Source: Bin22 sp965207275 (GTDB lineage: Bacteria > Chloroflexota > Dehalococcoidia > Lucifugimonadales > UBA3495). From it: a DNA stretch of 64,000 nt. Of the stretch, positions 40,987 to 50,564 are shown one piece after another. The stretch is from positions 310,001-374,000 of the forward strand of contig CBDBMH010000002.1 in NCBI GenBank assembly GCA_965207275.1, read 5' to 3'. Position numbers and translations under genes: made by a program. The notes beneath the pieces were generated by a model. The model saw only the letters and a list, made by a program, of their open reading frames with translations. It was not told the DNA's origin and did not search any database. Positions within the stretch are counted from its first letter, which is position 1. Each line of letters starts with the position of its first letter.

Positions 40987-42171
40987 CTAAGCCCTCGCCG
41001 CCTCTTCTTTCCTGGCCAGGTAGTGAGGCATTACCTCGGTGGAGAACAACTCGATCGACCGCATGGCCTGCTCATGGGTCAGGTCGCCCCACTGGAATGA
41101 GCATACGAAGTAGTTGGCGCCGGTGGCCACATACTCGTCCATGTAGGCGCGGATGGTGTCCGGAGAACCGGCGATGGCCCCGAAGCCGGCGCCCGCTCCG
41201 CTGTGGCCGTCGCCCAGGCCCCCCCGCAGGTTGGCCCGACGCTGCTGACGGTCCAGGTCTTCCAGGGAGGCGTCCAGGTCCCGGCGTTCCTCCTGGGGCA
41301 GGTCACGGGGAGGCGCCGAGGCCGGACGGGGGTTCATGTTGGAGCCGTAAAACTGGGTCAGGCCCCGCCGTTCCGCTTCCAGGCGGCGGGGAGTGCCCAG
41401 GTTCCAGCGGTAAGACTCCCAGGCCGGCTGGGCTTCCCGCTGGGCCTGCTCGTCGGTTTCGGCCAGGAGCATGTGATTCACCAGCCCAATCTTGGGCTCG
41501 GTGCCCTGAATGGTCAGCGCGCCCTTGCCCTGGTGCCTCTCCCATTCTTCCTTATAGCGCCTTACGTTAGCCTCGAAACCGTCCAGCGAGCCGACGATAA
41601 TGGTATTCATGCCGTCCACGGCGGCGGTTTCTACGTTGCGCATGTACCAGAAAGGAGGGAAGGGGTTCTGCTGGGGGCGCAGGCGCATGGGCAGTTCGTC
41701 AAAGTTGTAGTGGTCGCCGTGGAAAGTCAGTTCTTCATGGCTGAGTCCTTCCTGGATGCAGCGCAGGGTCTCATAGTAGCGGGCCGCGTTGATCTCCACA
41801 TCAGAGTCCTGACCCCAGAAGAAGGCCTCAAATACCCCGCCGCGACCTACGCCCAGTTCCAGGCGACCGCCGCTCAGGTGGTCCAACATGCTGATCTCTT
41901 CGATCAGGCGGATGGGATGGTGCAAAGGCAGTACGTAAACGCAGGGGCCGAAGCGCAGGGTCTTGGTGCGCTGGGACACCGCAGCCAGGAATACGTTCTG
42001 GGAAGGGGCCAGGCTATGCACCGCCGGGGTGTGGTGTTCGGCCAGGTGGTAAGAGTAGAACCCGGCCTGTTCCAGCCGTTCCAGCTGGATGAGGCGCAGG
42101 TCGTATATTTCCTGCAAGGTCATCCCGGGACAGGGTTCGATATGGTCAAATACTCCAAACTCTAAGGCCAT
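40987..42171 (-). CDS. LLM-class flavin-dependent oxidoreductase (copy 2)
   Basis: A 394-residue luciferase-like protein: EFGVFDHIEPCPGMTLQEIY, YSYHLAEHHTPAVHSLAPSQ, LRFGPCVYVLPLHHPIRLIE, SGGRLELGVGRGGVFEAFF and a C-terminal QFYGSNMNPRP insertion. AAGGAG precedes ATG 42171. It differs strongly from copy 1 in length and in the AEHH motif typical of alkanal monooxygenase-like members, so a different substrate is likely. Confidence 0.9.
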   Translation of the reverse strand: MALEFGVFDHIEPCPGMTLQEIYDLRLIQLERLEQAGFYSYHLAEHHTPAVHSLAPSQNVFLAAVSQRTKTLRFGPCVYVLPLHHPIRLIEEISMLDHLSGGRLELGVGRGGVFEAFFWGQDSDVEINAARYYETLRCIQEGLSHEELTFHGDHYNFDELPMRLRPQQNPFPPFWYMRNVETAAVDGMNTIIVGSLDGFEANVRRYKEEWERHQGKGALTIQGTEPKIGLVNHMLLAETDEQAQREAQPAWESYRWNLGTPRRLEAERRGLTQFYGSNMNPRPASAPPRDLPQEERRDLDASLEDLDRQQRRANLRGGLGDGHSGAGAGFGAIAGSPDTIRAYMDEYVATGANYFVCSFQWGDLTHEQAMRSIELFSTEVMPHYLARKEEAARA

Positions 42172-42348
42172 TGGGCGCTCCTTTGACGAATTGTCGCCAG
42201 CCATTGGCTGGTTTAGCGCTATTCTACTAGCCAGCCCCTCGTATCACAACCGAAGGACAGGCGCCGCGGCGCAGCCGACCTTCGTGGCTAAGGCCTACGC
42301 TAAAGTGTTAAAATCAAGCCAGACCGATACCGCCAAGGATGTGGGCCT

Positions 42349-45300
42349 ATGCCACAGGAGTTCATCCACGTTAAGGGCGCCAGGGAGCACAACCTCAAGA
42401 ACGTCGAGGTAACGATTCCCCGAGACAAGCTGGTGGTTATCACCGGCGTCTCCGGTTCCGGAAAGAGCTCCCTGGCATTCGATACCATCTACGCCGAGGG
42501 ACAGCGGCGGTACGTGGAATCCCTGTCCGCCTATGCCCGCCAGTTCCTGGGCCGGATGGACAAGCCCGATGTGGACTACATTGAAGGTCTCTCGCCAGCC
42601 ATATCCATCGACCAGAAGGGCGTCTCCCACAATCCCCGCTCCACGGTTGGCACCGTCACCGAGATTTACGATTACCTGCGCCTTCTCTTCGCCAGGGTGG
42701 GCAAGCCCCATTGTCCCAAATGCGGCCGCCCCGTTGAGCGTCAGACCATCCAGCAGATCGTGGACGCCATCCTTTCCCTGCCGGAAGATAGCCGCATCAC
42801 CCTGCTGGCTCCCAAGGTGCGCCGGAAGAAGGGCGAGCACAAGGACGTGTTCGAGGCCGCCCGTCGCGCCGGTTTTGTCCGCATTAGGGTCAACGGCGAA
42901 ATCCTCATGCTGGACGAAACGGACAATGTCAGCCTGGACAAGCAGAAATGGCATTACATCGAACTGGTGGTGGACCGCATCATAGTTCGCCCGGACACCG
43001 AGTTGAGCCGCGTCTCCGAGTCGGTGGAAACCGCCCTGCGCGAGGGCGAAGGTGTGCTGCAGGTCCTGCGTCAGCCCAGGGAAGAAGGGGCCAGGGAAGA
43101 GGAACTGGTATTCTCGGAACAGTTTGCCTGCGTACGCTGCGGCACCAGCCTGCCTGAGATTGAGCCGCGCACCTTCAGCTTCAACAGTCCCCACGGCGCG
43201 TGCCCCCAGTGCACCGGCCTGGGCTTCAAGCTGGAGGTGGACCCCAACCTGGTCATCCCCAACAGGAACCTGTCCCTGCTGGAAGGGGCGGTGGTGGCGT
43301 GGAACCGCACCGGCGCTTCCTCCGGCTGGTACATGAGCATGATGGAGTCTGTGGCCCGCGCCCATGACTTTTCCCCCCAGGTGCCGGTAAAGGACATGGA
43401 TAAGGAGCACCTGAAGGTCATCCTGTACGGCATCAGGGGCAAGAAGGTAACCGTACGGCACCGCACCCACAATGGCCGCACCTATAGCTGGGAGACCCGG
43501 TTCGAGGGCGTCATCCCCAACTTGGAGCGGCGCTACCGGGAAACGGACTCCGATCACACCCGCCAGGAAATTGAGCGGTACATGACCGCTCGCCCATGTC
43601 AGGCTTGCAAGGGCCAGCGTCTCAAGCCCGAAGCGCTGGGAGTGAAGGTGTGCGGCCTCAGCATCATGGAAGTCACTGCCATGAACATTGCCCAGGGCGT
43701 GGAGTGGGTACGGACTATTGACCCGGATGCCGTGGGCGAACATCCGGGAGAGGTCTTGTCTCGCCGTGACAAGTCCATAGCTAACCAGATCCTGAAGGAA
43801 ATCGATGGCCGTTTGAAGTTCCTGGACGGCATCGGCCTGGACTATGTGACCATGAGCCGCACCGCGCGCACCCTTTCCGGGGGCGAAGCCCAGCGGGTGA
43901 GGCTGGCAACCCAGATCGGGTCCGGCCTGACCGGTGTCCTTTACGTGTGCGACGAACCCACCGTGGGCCTGCATCCCCACGACGACCACCGTCTTATCAA
44001 CACGTTGACTCGGCTGCGGGACATGGGCAACACGGTGATAGTTGTTGAGCACGACGAGGCGATGATGCGGGCCGCGGACTTCATCGTTGATCTGGGGCCG
44101 GGCGCTGGGGAGCATGGCGGTCACGTGGTGGCCACCGGAAACATCAAGGAAGTAATGGCCAACAAGGGATCCCTGACCGGCCAGTACCTGAGCGGCCAGA
44201 AGGAGATTCCGCTGCCGGAAAACCGCCGTCCTGGCAACGGCCTTTACATAACGGTTACCGGAGCGCGGGAAAATAATCTCAAGGACGTGGACGTTTCCAT
44301 TCCCCTGGGCATGCTCACCTGCGTTACCGGAGTGTCCGGGTCCGGCAAGAGTACCCTGACCTACGACATTCTTTACAAGCGACTGGCCCAGGAAATCAAC
44401 CGGGGGCGGGACTACCCGGGCGACCACGACGACGTTACCGGCATCGAGCACATCGACAAGGTAGTCAACATTGACCAGTCCCCCATCGGCAGGACTCCCC
44501 GTAGTAATCCGGCCACCTACACCGGCGCCTTTACGCCAATCCGGGAACTGTTCGCGTCCCTTCCCGAAGCCCGGATACGGGGCTACAAGCCCGGCCGATT
44601 CTCCTTCAACGTCAAGGGTGGACGCTGCGAGGCCTGCCAGGGCGAGGGTTATAACCAGATCGAGATGCAGTTCCTGCCGGACGTAACGGTGCCCTGCGAT
44701 ATCTGCCAGGGCCGCCGCTATAACCGGGAGGCCCTGGAAGTTACCCTGCGGGACAAGAGCATCGCGGACGTGTTGAACATGACCGTGGATACCGCCCTGG
44801 AGTTTTTCTATAACTTCCCGCGAATTCGGCCCAAGCTGGAGACCCTGCGGGACGTGGGCCTGGGCTACATTCGCCTGGGCCAGCCGGCCACTACTTTGTC
44901 CGGTGGCGAGGCCCAGCGGGTGAAGCTGGCTACCGAGTTGGCCAAACGGGCCACCGGCAAGACCCTGTACCTGATGGACGAACCTACCACCGGCCTGTCC
45001 TTCGAAGACTGCGCTGCGTTGCTGCGGGTACTGCACCGGCTGGTGGACAACCGGAATACTATCGTCCTGATCGAGCACAACCTGGACCTGATCAAGAACT
45101 CGGACTGGATCATCGACCTGGGCCCGGGCGCCGGCGACCGGGGCGGGCAGCTGATTGCCACCGGCACGCCGGAACAACTGGCCCAGCATCCCAGGTCCCA
45201 CACGGGTCGCTTCCTCAAGCCCCTGCTGGAGATGAATGGCAGGGCGCCGTTGGTTGTAGCCCCGGAGGCAATGGCGGTGGGGGCCGAGGAAGAGCCGGCT

Positions 45301-45375
45301 CCACGGAAGAAGAAATCTGTGAAGAAGCCGACCCGGAAGCGGGGCAAGGAACCGGTGGCGGTGGGGGATGATTAG
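42349..45375 (+). CDS. uvrA: Excinuclease ABC subunit A
   Basis: A 1008-residue UvrA, slightly longer than usual because of a Lys/Arg-rich C-terminal tail. Walker A motifs are GVSGSGKSSLAFDTIYAEG near residue 35 and GVSGSGKSTLTYDILYKRL near residue 665; LSGGEAQRV signatures occur twice; zinc modules are CPKCGRPV and CEACQGEGYNQIE with CDICQGRRYN. It recognises DNA lesions with UvrB in nucleotide excision repair. No uvrB or uvrC is nearby. Confidence 0.97.
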   Translation: MPQEFIHVKGAREHNLKNVEVTIPRDKLVVITGVSGSGKSSLAFDTIYAEGQRRYVESLSAYARQFLGRMDKPDVDYIEGLSPAISIDQKGVSHNPRSTVGTVTEIYDYLRLLFARVGKPHCPKCGRPVERQTIQQIVDAILSLPEDSRITLLAPKVRRKKGEHKDVFEAARRAGFVRIRVNGEILMLDETDNVSLDKQKWHYIELVVDRIIVRPDTELSRVSESVETALREGEGVLQVLRQPREEGAREEELVFSEQFACVRCGTSLPEIEPRTFSFNSPHGACPQCTGLGFKLEVDPNLVIPNRNLSLLEGAVVAWNRTGASSGWYMSMMESVARAHDFSPQVPVKDMDKEHLKVILYGIRGKKVTVRHRTHNGRTYSWETRFEGVIPNLERRYRETDSDHTRQEIERYMTARPCQACKGQRLKPEALGVKVCGLSIMEVTAMNIAQGVEWVRTIDPDAVGEHPGEVLSRRDKSIANQILKEIDGRLKFLDGIGLDYVTMSRTARTLSGGEAQRVRLATQIGSGLTGVLYVCDEPTVGLHPHDDHRLINTLTRLRDMGNTVIVVEHDEAMMRAADFIVDLGPGAGEHGGHVVATGNIKEVMANKGSLTGQYLSGQKEIPLPENRRPGNGLYITVTGARENNLKDVDVSIPLGMLTCVTGVSGSGKSTLTYDILYKRLAQEINRGRDYPGDHDDVTGIEHIDKVVNIDQSPIGRTPRSNPATYTGAFTPIRELFASLPEARIRGYKPGRFSFNVKGGRCEACQGEGYNQIEMQFLPDVTVPCDICQGRRYNREALEVTLRDKSIADVLNMTVDTALEFFYNFPRIRPKLETLRDVGLGYIRLGQPATTLSGGEAQRVKLATELAKRATGKTLYLMDEPTTGLSFEDCAALLRVLHRLVDNRNTIVLIEHNLDLIKNSDWIIDLGPGAGDRGGQLIATGTPEQLAQHPRSHTGRFLKPLLEMNGRAPLVVAPEAMAVGAEEEPAPRKKKSVKKPTRKRGKEPVAVGDD

Positions 45376-45476
45376 CAAATTCAGACCTGGATCGGTAGGA
45401 TGCCCAGGATAGAATCCGGCGCCCCGAACCATCCTGTCGATCCTGCATATCCATGTAAATTTAGAAAGAGGACTCC

Positions 45477-46988
45477 ATGACCCAAACCCAGACCCTGCAA
45501 TACGACATGCTAATTGACGGCGAATGGAAGCCGGCCTCCAGCGGCGCCTATTTTGACGTGGAGAATCCCGCTTCCGGCGAAACGGTGGCCCGCATGGCCA
45601 ACGCAGGCGAACAAGACGTGGCCGAGGCGGTGGCCAGTGGAGAACGGGCATTCAAGCACGGTCTGTGGTCCACCATGGCCGACTCGGAACGAGGGAAAAT
45701 CCTGTGGCGCATCGCCGACATGGTGGAGGAGCGCCGGATGGAACTGGGCCGACTGGAGTCCATTTCCAATGGCCGGCCCATATCCGAAACCTCATCCCAG
45801 ATGCTGGTGGTGGCCAGCTATTTCCGATACTTTGCCGGGTTCTGCGACAAAATCCAGGGTTCCACGGTCCCCACCGACCGGGGTCACCTGAATTACACGG
45901 TGCGCGTTCCCTTGGGAGTGGTGGGACAATTGACGCCCTGGAACCACCCGCTGATGATCGCCTCCAAGAAGTTGGCGCCGGCCCTGGCCGCCGGTTGCGT
46001 GGTGGTGCTGAAACCGTCCGAGTGGGCGCCGTTGACCCCCACTGAGATAGGCAACATAGCCCTGGAAGCCGGGTTGCCGCCGGGCGTCCTGAACATCGTC
46101 AACGGCTTTGGCCCCACCGCCGGCCGGGCCCTGGCCGGTGACCGGCGGCTGGGCAAGCTGGATCTCACCGGAGGCACGGAAACGGGACGAGCCGTGGGCG
46201 AAGTGGTGGGCCGCAACCTAACTCCCTACCAGGCGGAACTGGGTGGCAAGGCGCCGGTGATAGTCTTCCCAGATGCCAACCTGGAGGATGCGGTCAACGG
46301 CTGCGCATTCGCGTCCTTCGTAGCGTCGGGCCAGACCTGCATCCAGGGATCTCGGGCCGTGGTGCACAGTTCAATTTACCAGCAGTTCGTGGACCGGCTT
46401 TCGGCCAAGGTCGCCGGCATCCGCCTGGGCGACCCCACCGAATTTGAAACGCAGATGGGGCCGGTGGTCTCCAGGCCGGCTTACGACCGCATTCTGAACT
46501 ACATAAGGGTTGCCAGGGACGAGGGGGCTCGAGTGGCCCACGGTGGCAAGCATCCCGATGGGGCCAGGTTCGCCAACGGGTACTTTATTGAGCCAACGGT
46601 GCTGTCCGACGTGCGCCAGAACATGACGGTAGCCCAGGAAGAGATTTTTGGGCCGGTTGTCTGTGTCATACCTTTTGACACCGAGGAAGAGGCAGTGGCC
46701 ATCGCCAACGACATCCCCTATGGGCTTGGCTGCTCAATATGGACCCGGGATGTGGCCCGGGCGCACCGGGTGGCCGGCGAGGTGGAAGCTGGCATCGTTT
46801 GGATTAACGACCACCACCGATTGCACCCCGGTATCCCGTGGGGCGGTTTCAAAGACAGCGGTTTCGGTCGGGAAGGGAGTTTCGACTTCATCCACGAGTA
46901 CACCGCACCCAAATATGTCTGCGTCCGCGTGGAACCCCAGGGTTTTGACTGGTACGCCAGCACTGGTCCGGGGCAGCGGCTGAACTAA
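45477..46988 (+). CDS. Aldehyde dehydrogenase (copy 1)
   Basis: A 503-residue NAD(P)-dependent aldehyde dehydrogenase: GQLTPWNHPLMIASKKLAPA with the Asn, VVVLKPSEWAPLTPTE with the cofactor Lys, LTGGTETGRAVGEV, catalytic ELGGKAPVIVFPDANLE (Glu) and ASGQTCIQGSRAVV (Cys). It resembles betaine/gamma-aminobutyraldehyde-type enzymes; the substrate is open. AAAGAGGA lies before the ATG. Confidence 0.92.
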   Translation: MTQTQTLQYDMLIDGEWKPASSGAYFDVENPASGETVARMANAGEQDVAEAVASGERAFKHGLWSTMADSERGKILWRIADMVEERRMELGRLESISNGRPISETSSQMLVVASYFRYFAGFCDKIQGSTVPTDRGHLNYTVRVPLGVVGQLTPWNHPLMIASKKLAPALAAGCVVVLKPSEWAPLTPTEIGNIALEAGLPPGVLNIVNGFGPTAGRALAGDRRLGKLDLTGGTETGRAVGEVVGRNLTPYQAELGGKAPVIVFPDANLEDAVNGCAFASFVASGQTCIQGSRAVVHSSIYQQFVDRLSAKVAGIRLGDPTEFETQMGPVVSRPAYDRILNYIRVARDEGARVAHGGKHPDGARFANGYFIEPTVLSDVRQNMTVAQEEIFGPVVCVIPFDTEEEAVAIANDIPYGLGCSIWTRDVARAHRVAGEVEAGIVWINDHHRLHPGIPWGGFKDSGFGREGSFDFIHEYTAPKYVCVRVEPQGFDWYASTGPGQRLN

Positions 46989-47406
46989 ACAAGCCTTTCC
47001 GACCCAGGGCAGACGCTTGGCCGGCATGAATCGGGATCAGGGATTGCCGGGGCAGCCAGAAGTGCTGCCCCGTTCGAATTCCAGACGCCGGGAAGGCGTT
47101 AAGAAGGCGGGGCAATAGCGCTTTAAGATTCAAGAGTTGTACTGGATTTAAAGCTTATCGCCCCGCCAGGGGTGGAAGCGGACGCCCTGTGTCCTTCGCG
47201 GCGGACCAAAGGGCCTGGAATCCTTCCCTTGAGCTCGTTGGTGCGGTCCGACAAGGCTTCGGGGAGACATTTTGGATGCTTCGACTTCAGTCAGCATGAC
47301 ATCAAAGAAGAGCGTTATTGCCCTGGTCAAGGAAGCCTACCGTAGCCACCCCATTGCCCATTTGCTAGAATAGCGAAGAACATACCGCAAACTTCCGGAG
47401 GGATAT
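46989..47406. other. Intergenic region with terminator hairpin and dispersed repeat
   Basis: No gene is supported. GGGGCAGC (47049-47056) pairs with GCTGCCCC (47064-47071), probably terminating the dehydrogenase gene. A dispersed repeat containing ATGCTTCGACTTC...CAGCATGACA lies at about 47276-47302 and recurs near 58787. TAGAAT at about 47366 may be the -10 box of the next gene. Confidence 0.5.
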
Positions 47407-48051
47407 ATGGACTTACACTACGACGGCGAGGTGAAAATCGCCAGGATTAACATGGGCCCCTACGACAACAATGGTTACATAGTGGTTTGCCCAGAGACCA
47501 ACGAGGGCATTATCATCGACACCCCCGCGGAGCCGGAAAAGCTGATTGACCAGGTGGGCGATGTCCAGATCAAGGCCATCCTGATCACCCACAAGCACCA
47601 GGACCACCTGAACGGCTTCCACGAAATCACCGGCGCCATCGGCGCTCCCGTGGCGGTGCACGCCAACGACGTGGACGGGCTGCCCCGGTCTCCGGAAACT
47701 GTTCTCAACGACGGCGACACCATCAGCTTTGGCAACCAGAGGGCGCAGGTACTGTTTACCCCGGGCCATACCGAGGGGGCGGCATGCTACCTGGTTGGCA
47801 ACCATCTCTTCTCCGGAGATACCCTTTTCCCTGGCGGTCCGGGCAAGACGCGCAGTCCCGAACTACTGCAACAGATTCTGACCAGCATCAACTCTAAGCT
47901 GCTTAGTCTTTCCGACGACGTCGCTGTATATCCCGGGCACGGCCCAATGGACACCACTATTGGCGAGGCTCGCCGCCGCTATCAGGTCTTCACCTCCAAG
48001 ACTCACTCCTCCGATCTGTTTGGTGACATTGACTGGCTGGAGACCGAATAA
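47407..48051 (+). CDS. Metallo-beta-lactamase fold hydrolase (glyoxalase II-like)
   Basis: A 214-residue MBL protein with GYIVVCPETNEGIIIDTPAE, the full HxHxDH motif LITHKHQDHLNGF, VLFTPGHTEGAACYLVGNHL, FSGDTLFPGGPGKTRSP and VYPGHGPMDTTIGE. The LFSGDTLF and YPGHG blocks match hydroxyacylglutathione hydrolase-like and related thioester hydrolases. GGAGG is seven bases upstream of the ATG. Confidence 0.9.
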   Translation: MDLHYDGEVKIARINMGPYDNNGYIVVCPETNEGIIIDTPAEPEKLIDQVGDVQIKAILITHKHQDHLNGFHEITGAIGAPVAVHANDVDGLPRSPETVLNDGDTISFGNQRAQVLFTPGHTEGAACYLVGNHLFSGDTLFPGGPGKTRSPELLQQILTSINSKLLSLSDDVAVYPGHGPMDTTIGEARRRYQVFTSKTHSSDLFGDIDWLETE

Positions 48052-48057
48052 ACGCTT

Positions 48058-48078
48058 GCCTTATCTACAAGATAAGGC
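48058..48078. terminator. Perfect hairpin after MBL gene
   Basis: GCCTTATCT (48058-48066) pairs with AGATAAGGC (48070-48078) over ACA, seven bases after the stop. A T-run is missing. Confidence 0.5.
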
Positions 48079-48483
48079 GAGTACATGGCGCTTTTGGCAC
48101 GCTGATTCCAAGATTGATTGATGATCTATCCGTTTACCTTTACTCGTTCAGGGCCAGGCTTCCGGCGAGACCGAGTCAACTGTTTGAAGGGTGCTAGTCC
48201 TTCAGTTGGCTTTGTCCGGCCGTGCCAGGCCGTGCGAACCTCCCATTGCGCCGGAGAGGTTGAGTTTCAATTTGGGTAGTTTGGGCAAGCAGGGGGCAGT
48301 TTAGGTATCCGCTTTCTACAACGTTCATGGGCTTTGCCCAGCTATTGCGTCCTACGCGGGGACGTGATAGGTTTTGAGCTTCCGTTGACAGAACGGAAAA
48401 GTTTTGCTAATGTAGCGAGTTGTGAGAGCGAGTATCATCTGTTCAGTGACTTGCTACGAAGATGTTGTGAGGAGTTTAGAGCT
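48079..48483. other. Intergenic region upstream of small protein gene
   Basis: No gene is supported in these 400 bases. The 3' part contains the promoter and palindrome described at 48380-48413. Confidence 0.4.
48380..48413 (+). promoter_or_regulatory. Promoter with overlapping palindrome
   Basis: TTGACA (48385-48390), a 17-base spacer, then TAATGT (48408-48413). TTCCGTT (48380-48386) and AACGGAA (48392-48398) form a perfect 7-base inverted repeat around GACAG, overlapping the -35 box, so it may be a repressor site. The next gene starts at 48484. Confidence 0.5.
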
Positions 48484-48690
48484 ATGGCTGAATACACCGC
48501 TTACAGTTTCAAAGCCCGTCGTCAGGTACCGGTGAATGACGTAAAGCTGGTCCGTTACAAGAACGGGCGCTATGGCATTCAGGGGCAGGCCGCCGAGGGT
48601 CCCGAATGCGTGGTGTCAAAGATGATAAGCACAGCCCAGGCCGAGGAGATGCAGCAGGCCGGTTACACGGTCAACGACATGTCCGGCTAG
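48484..48690 (+). CDS. Small protein resembling DUF5679 but lacking its cysteines
   Basis: A 68-residue protein, MAEYTAYSFKARRQVPVND, VKLVRYKNGRYGIQGQAAEG, PECVVSKMISTAQAEE. The order of AY..K.R..V, V.L..NGR..IQG and C...V resembles DUF5679 proteins, whose two CxxC zinc-ribbon pairs (AYCVKC and CPxCG) are here replaced by Ser, Ala and Gly-containing sequence except one Cys. AGGAG precedes the ATG. A stable hairpin follows at 48722-48751. Confidence 0.6.
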   Translation: MAEYTAYSFKARRQVPVNDVKLVRYKNGRYGIQGQAAEGPECVVSKMISTAQAEEMQQAGYTVNDMSG

Positions 48691-48721
48691 GCAAATCCCC
48701 AGGGAAAAGCGAAGTTTACCA

Positions 48722-48751
48722 AGTGCTGGTATCTATCTGGGTACCAGCACT
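48722..48751 (+). terminator. Hairpin after the small protein gene
   Basis: AGTGCTGGTA (48722-48731) pairs perfectly with TACCAGCACT (48742-48751), followed by GTTTGAGG. It separates the small protein gene from the peptidase gene. Confidence 0.6.
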
Positions 48752-48789
48752 GTTTGAGGCGCGCTTCCCCAAACTGAGAAGAGGCAGGA

Positions 48790-50064
48790 ATGTATCAACG
48801 TACCGTCCTGGACAACAAGTTGCGCGTCCTTACTTCGTCCATGCCCCACGCGACCTCAGTTTCCGTCACCATCAGTGTGGGGGCTGGCTCTCGCCACGAA
48901 CCCGATGAACTGGCCGGACTTTCCCATTTCCTGGAGCATCTGCCCTTCAAGGGGACAGAAGGCTGGCCCACGGCGCGCCACGTCAGCGAGGCCATTGAGG
49001 GCGTCGGCGGAATATTAAACGCCGGCACCGACCGCGAGGTTACGGTCTTCTGGTGCAAGGTGGCCAGGCTTCACTTCCGGCAGGCTTTTTCGGTGCTGCT
49101 GGACCTGGTGCTTCACCCGCTGCTGGACCCCCACGAGATGGAGAAGGAACGGGAGGTCATCCAGGAAGAGCTGCGAATGACCTATGACTACCCGTCTTAT
49201 CGGGTGGACTTGCTCATTGACGAACTGCTGTGGCCGAAACAGGCAATGGGGCGGGACGTAGGCGGCACCGTGGAGTCGGTGGATAAGATCACGCTGGAAG
49301 ACATCCGGGACTACATGGTGCAACAATACAACCCTGCCAATACGGTAATTGCAGTGGCCGGAAACGTGGATCACGCCGGGGTTGTGGAAATGGTCGACGA
49401 AGCGACCTCAGATTGGATGCCCTGCCAGTGCCTGGACTGCCAGCCCTGGGTCGACTATTACAGGGACCGTGGCATTGGCGCCGTGGCGAAGGTGGAGCAG
49501 CGTCAGGCTGACCAGGCCCACATTTGCCTGGGGCTGCCGGGCATTGCCCTGGCGGATCCGGACCGGCATGCCCTGGCCATCTTCAACGGAATCCTGGGCG
49601 ACGGCATGAGCAGCCGCCTGTTCCTGAACTTGCGAGAGGAGCAGGGCCTGGCCTACGACGTCTCCAGCTCTCTGACCCACTTCAGCGATTGTGGCTCCCT
49701 GGTGGTGTACTGCGGCGTGGAGCCCAGGAAGTCACCCGAGGTGGTGCAGGCGGTGGTGCGGGAACTGGCCGGGATGCGGGAGCCGGTGCCGGCGGCGGAG
49801 TTGAACAAGGCCAGGGAGTATACCAAGGGGCGCCTGCTGCTGCGGATGGAGGACACCCGCTCGGTAGCCAGTTGGTTGGGGGCCCAGGAACTTCTGCTGG
49901 GACAGGTTTCCACTATCGACGAAACGGTCCAGATGATAGACTCGGTGACCGCCGAGGACGTGTCCCGCGTGGCCGACCGCCTGCTGGACCCGAACAAGTT
50001 GCGGCTGGCGGTGGTGGGGCCGAACAATGAGGAGGAGGCATTGCAGCGAGCGCTCAGGTTCTAG
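48790..50064 (+). CDS. M16 family metallopeptidase
   Basis: A 424-residue pitrilysin-type protein. The inverted zinc motif HFLEH is at residues 46-50 (AGLSHFLEHLPFKGTEGWPT), with the downstream Glu region HPLLDPHEMEKEREVIQEEL. The second domain has GLPGIALADPDRHALAIFNG, ILGDGMSSRLFLNLREEQGL and AYDVSSSLTHF. It corresponds to processing-peptidase-like members (YmfH/PqqL group). AGAGGCAGGA lies before the ATG. Confidence 0.93.
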   Translation: MYQRTVLDNKLRVLTSSMPHATSVSVTISVGAGSRHEPDELAGLSHFLEHLPFKGTEGWPTARHVSEAIEGVGGILNAGTDREVTVFWCKVARLHFRQAFSVLLDLVLHPLLDPHEMEKEREVIQEELRMTYDYPSYRVDLLIDELLWPKQAMGRDVGGTVESVDKITLEDIRDYMVQQYNPANTVIAVAGNVDHAGVVEMVDEATSDWMPCQCLDCQPWVDYYRDRGIGAVAKVEQRQADQAHICLGLPGIALADPDRHALAIFNGILGDGMSSRLFLNLREEQGLAYDVSSSLTHFSDCGSLVVYCGVEPRKSPEVVQAVVRELAGMREPVPAAELNKAREYTKGRLLLRMEDTRSVASWLGAQELLLGQVSTIDETVQMIDSVTAEDVSRVADRLLDPNKLRLAVVGPNNEEEALQRALRF

Positions 50065-50067
50065 AAG

Positions 50068-50433
50068 TTAGTCCTCGCTAATGTCCTCATTGTCACCTGG
50101 TGGGGGTTCATCAAAGGGCAAGCCCGCATTCAAAGCCGCCTGCTGGCGCCGGTACCAAGCCATCCATCTCCGGTTGGTATCTTTCCGACCTTCTTTCCGA
50201 CCCTGGTCTTTCAGTTGCTTTATTCTGCGGGGAATCAGCAGGACCATATAACCTATTCCCTCCGACACGACGGCCACGAACAGAGCTATGCCTATCGAGG
50301 CGCCGGAGATGGCTGCCAAAAGGTATACATAGCTTTCCGCCCGGAGGCTGCGCCAGTTCAATGCCAGCAACACGATGACTGCCACAACAAAAACCAGGTA
50401 ATAGACTACCCAGTAATCTCTGGCGCCTCTCAT
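50068..50433 (-). CDS. Small membrane protein of unknown function
   Basis: A 121-residue protein with two or three hydrophobic segments (YYLVFVVAVIVLLALNW, VYLLAAISGASIGIALFVAV, GIGYMVLLIPRRI) followed by a charged cytoplasmic tail ending in acidic residues (PPPGDNEDISED). No family recognised. It converges with the M16 peptidase gene, whose stop is three bases away. Confidence 0.6.
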   Translation of the reverse strand: MRGARDYWVVYYLVFVVAVIVLLALNWRSLRAESYVYLLAAISGASIGIALFVAVVSEGIGYMVLLIPRRIKQLKDQGRKEGRKDTNRRWMAWYRRQQAALNAGLPFDEPPPGDNEDISED

Positions 50434-50564
50434 TCTATCATTGTCAGGTACTGTTCGTCATAGCGCTTTCATTGAAAAGCGGGGTCTTGAGCCGGCCTGC
50501 CATTGGGGGACACCAATAGGGTCGGCAAGCGCAAAACCCCGTCTTAACATGCGGCTGATCCGGC

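Noticed and set aside
42295..45651. 1118-residue minus-strand frame antisense to uvrA
   Set aside because: Long only because of strong GC bias at third positions; the plus strand encodes unmistakable UvrA.
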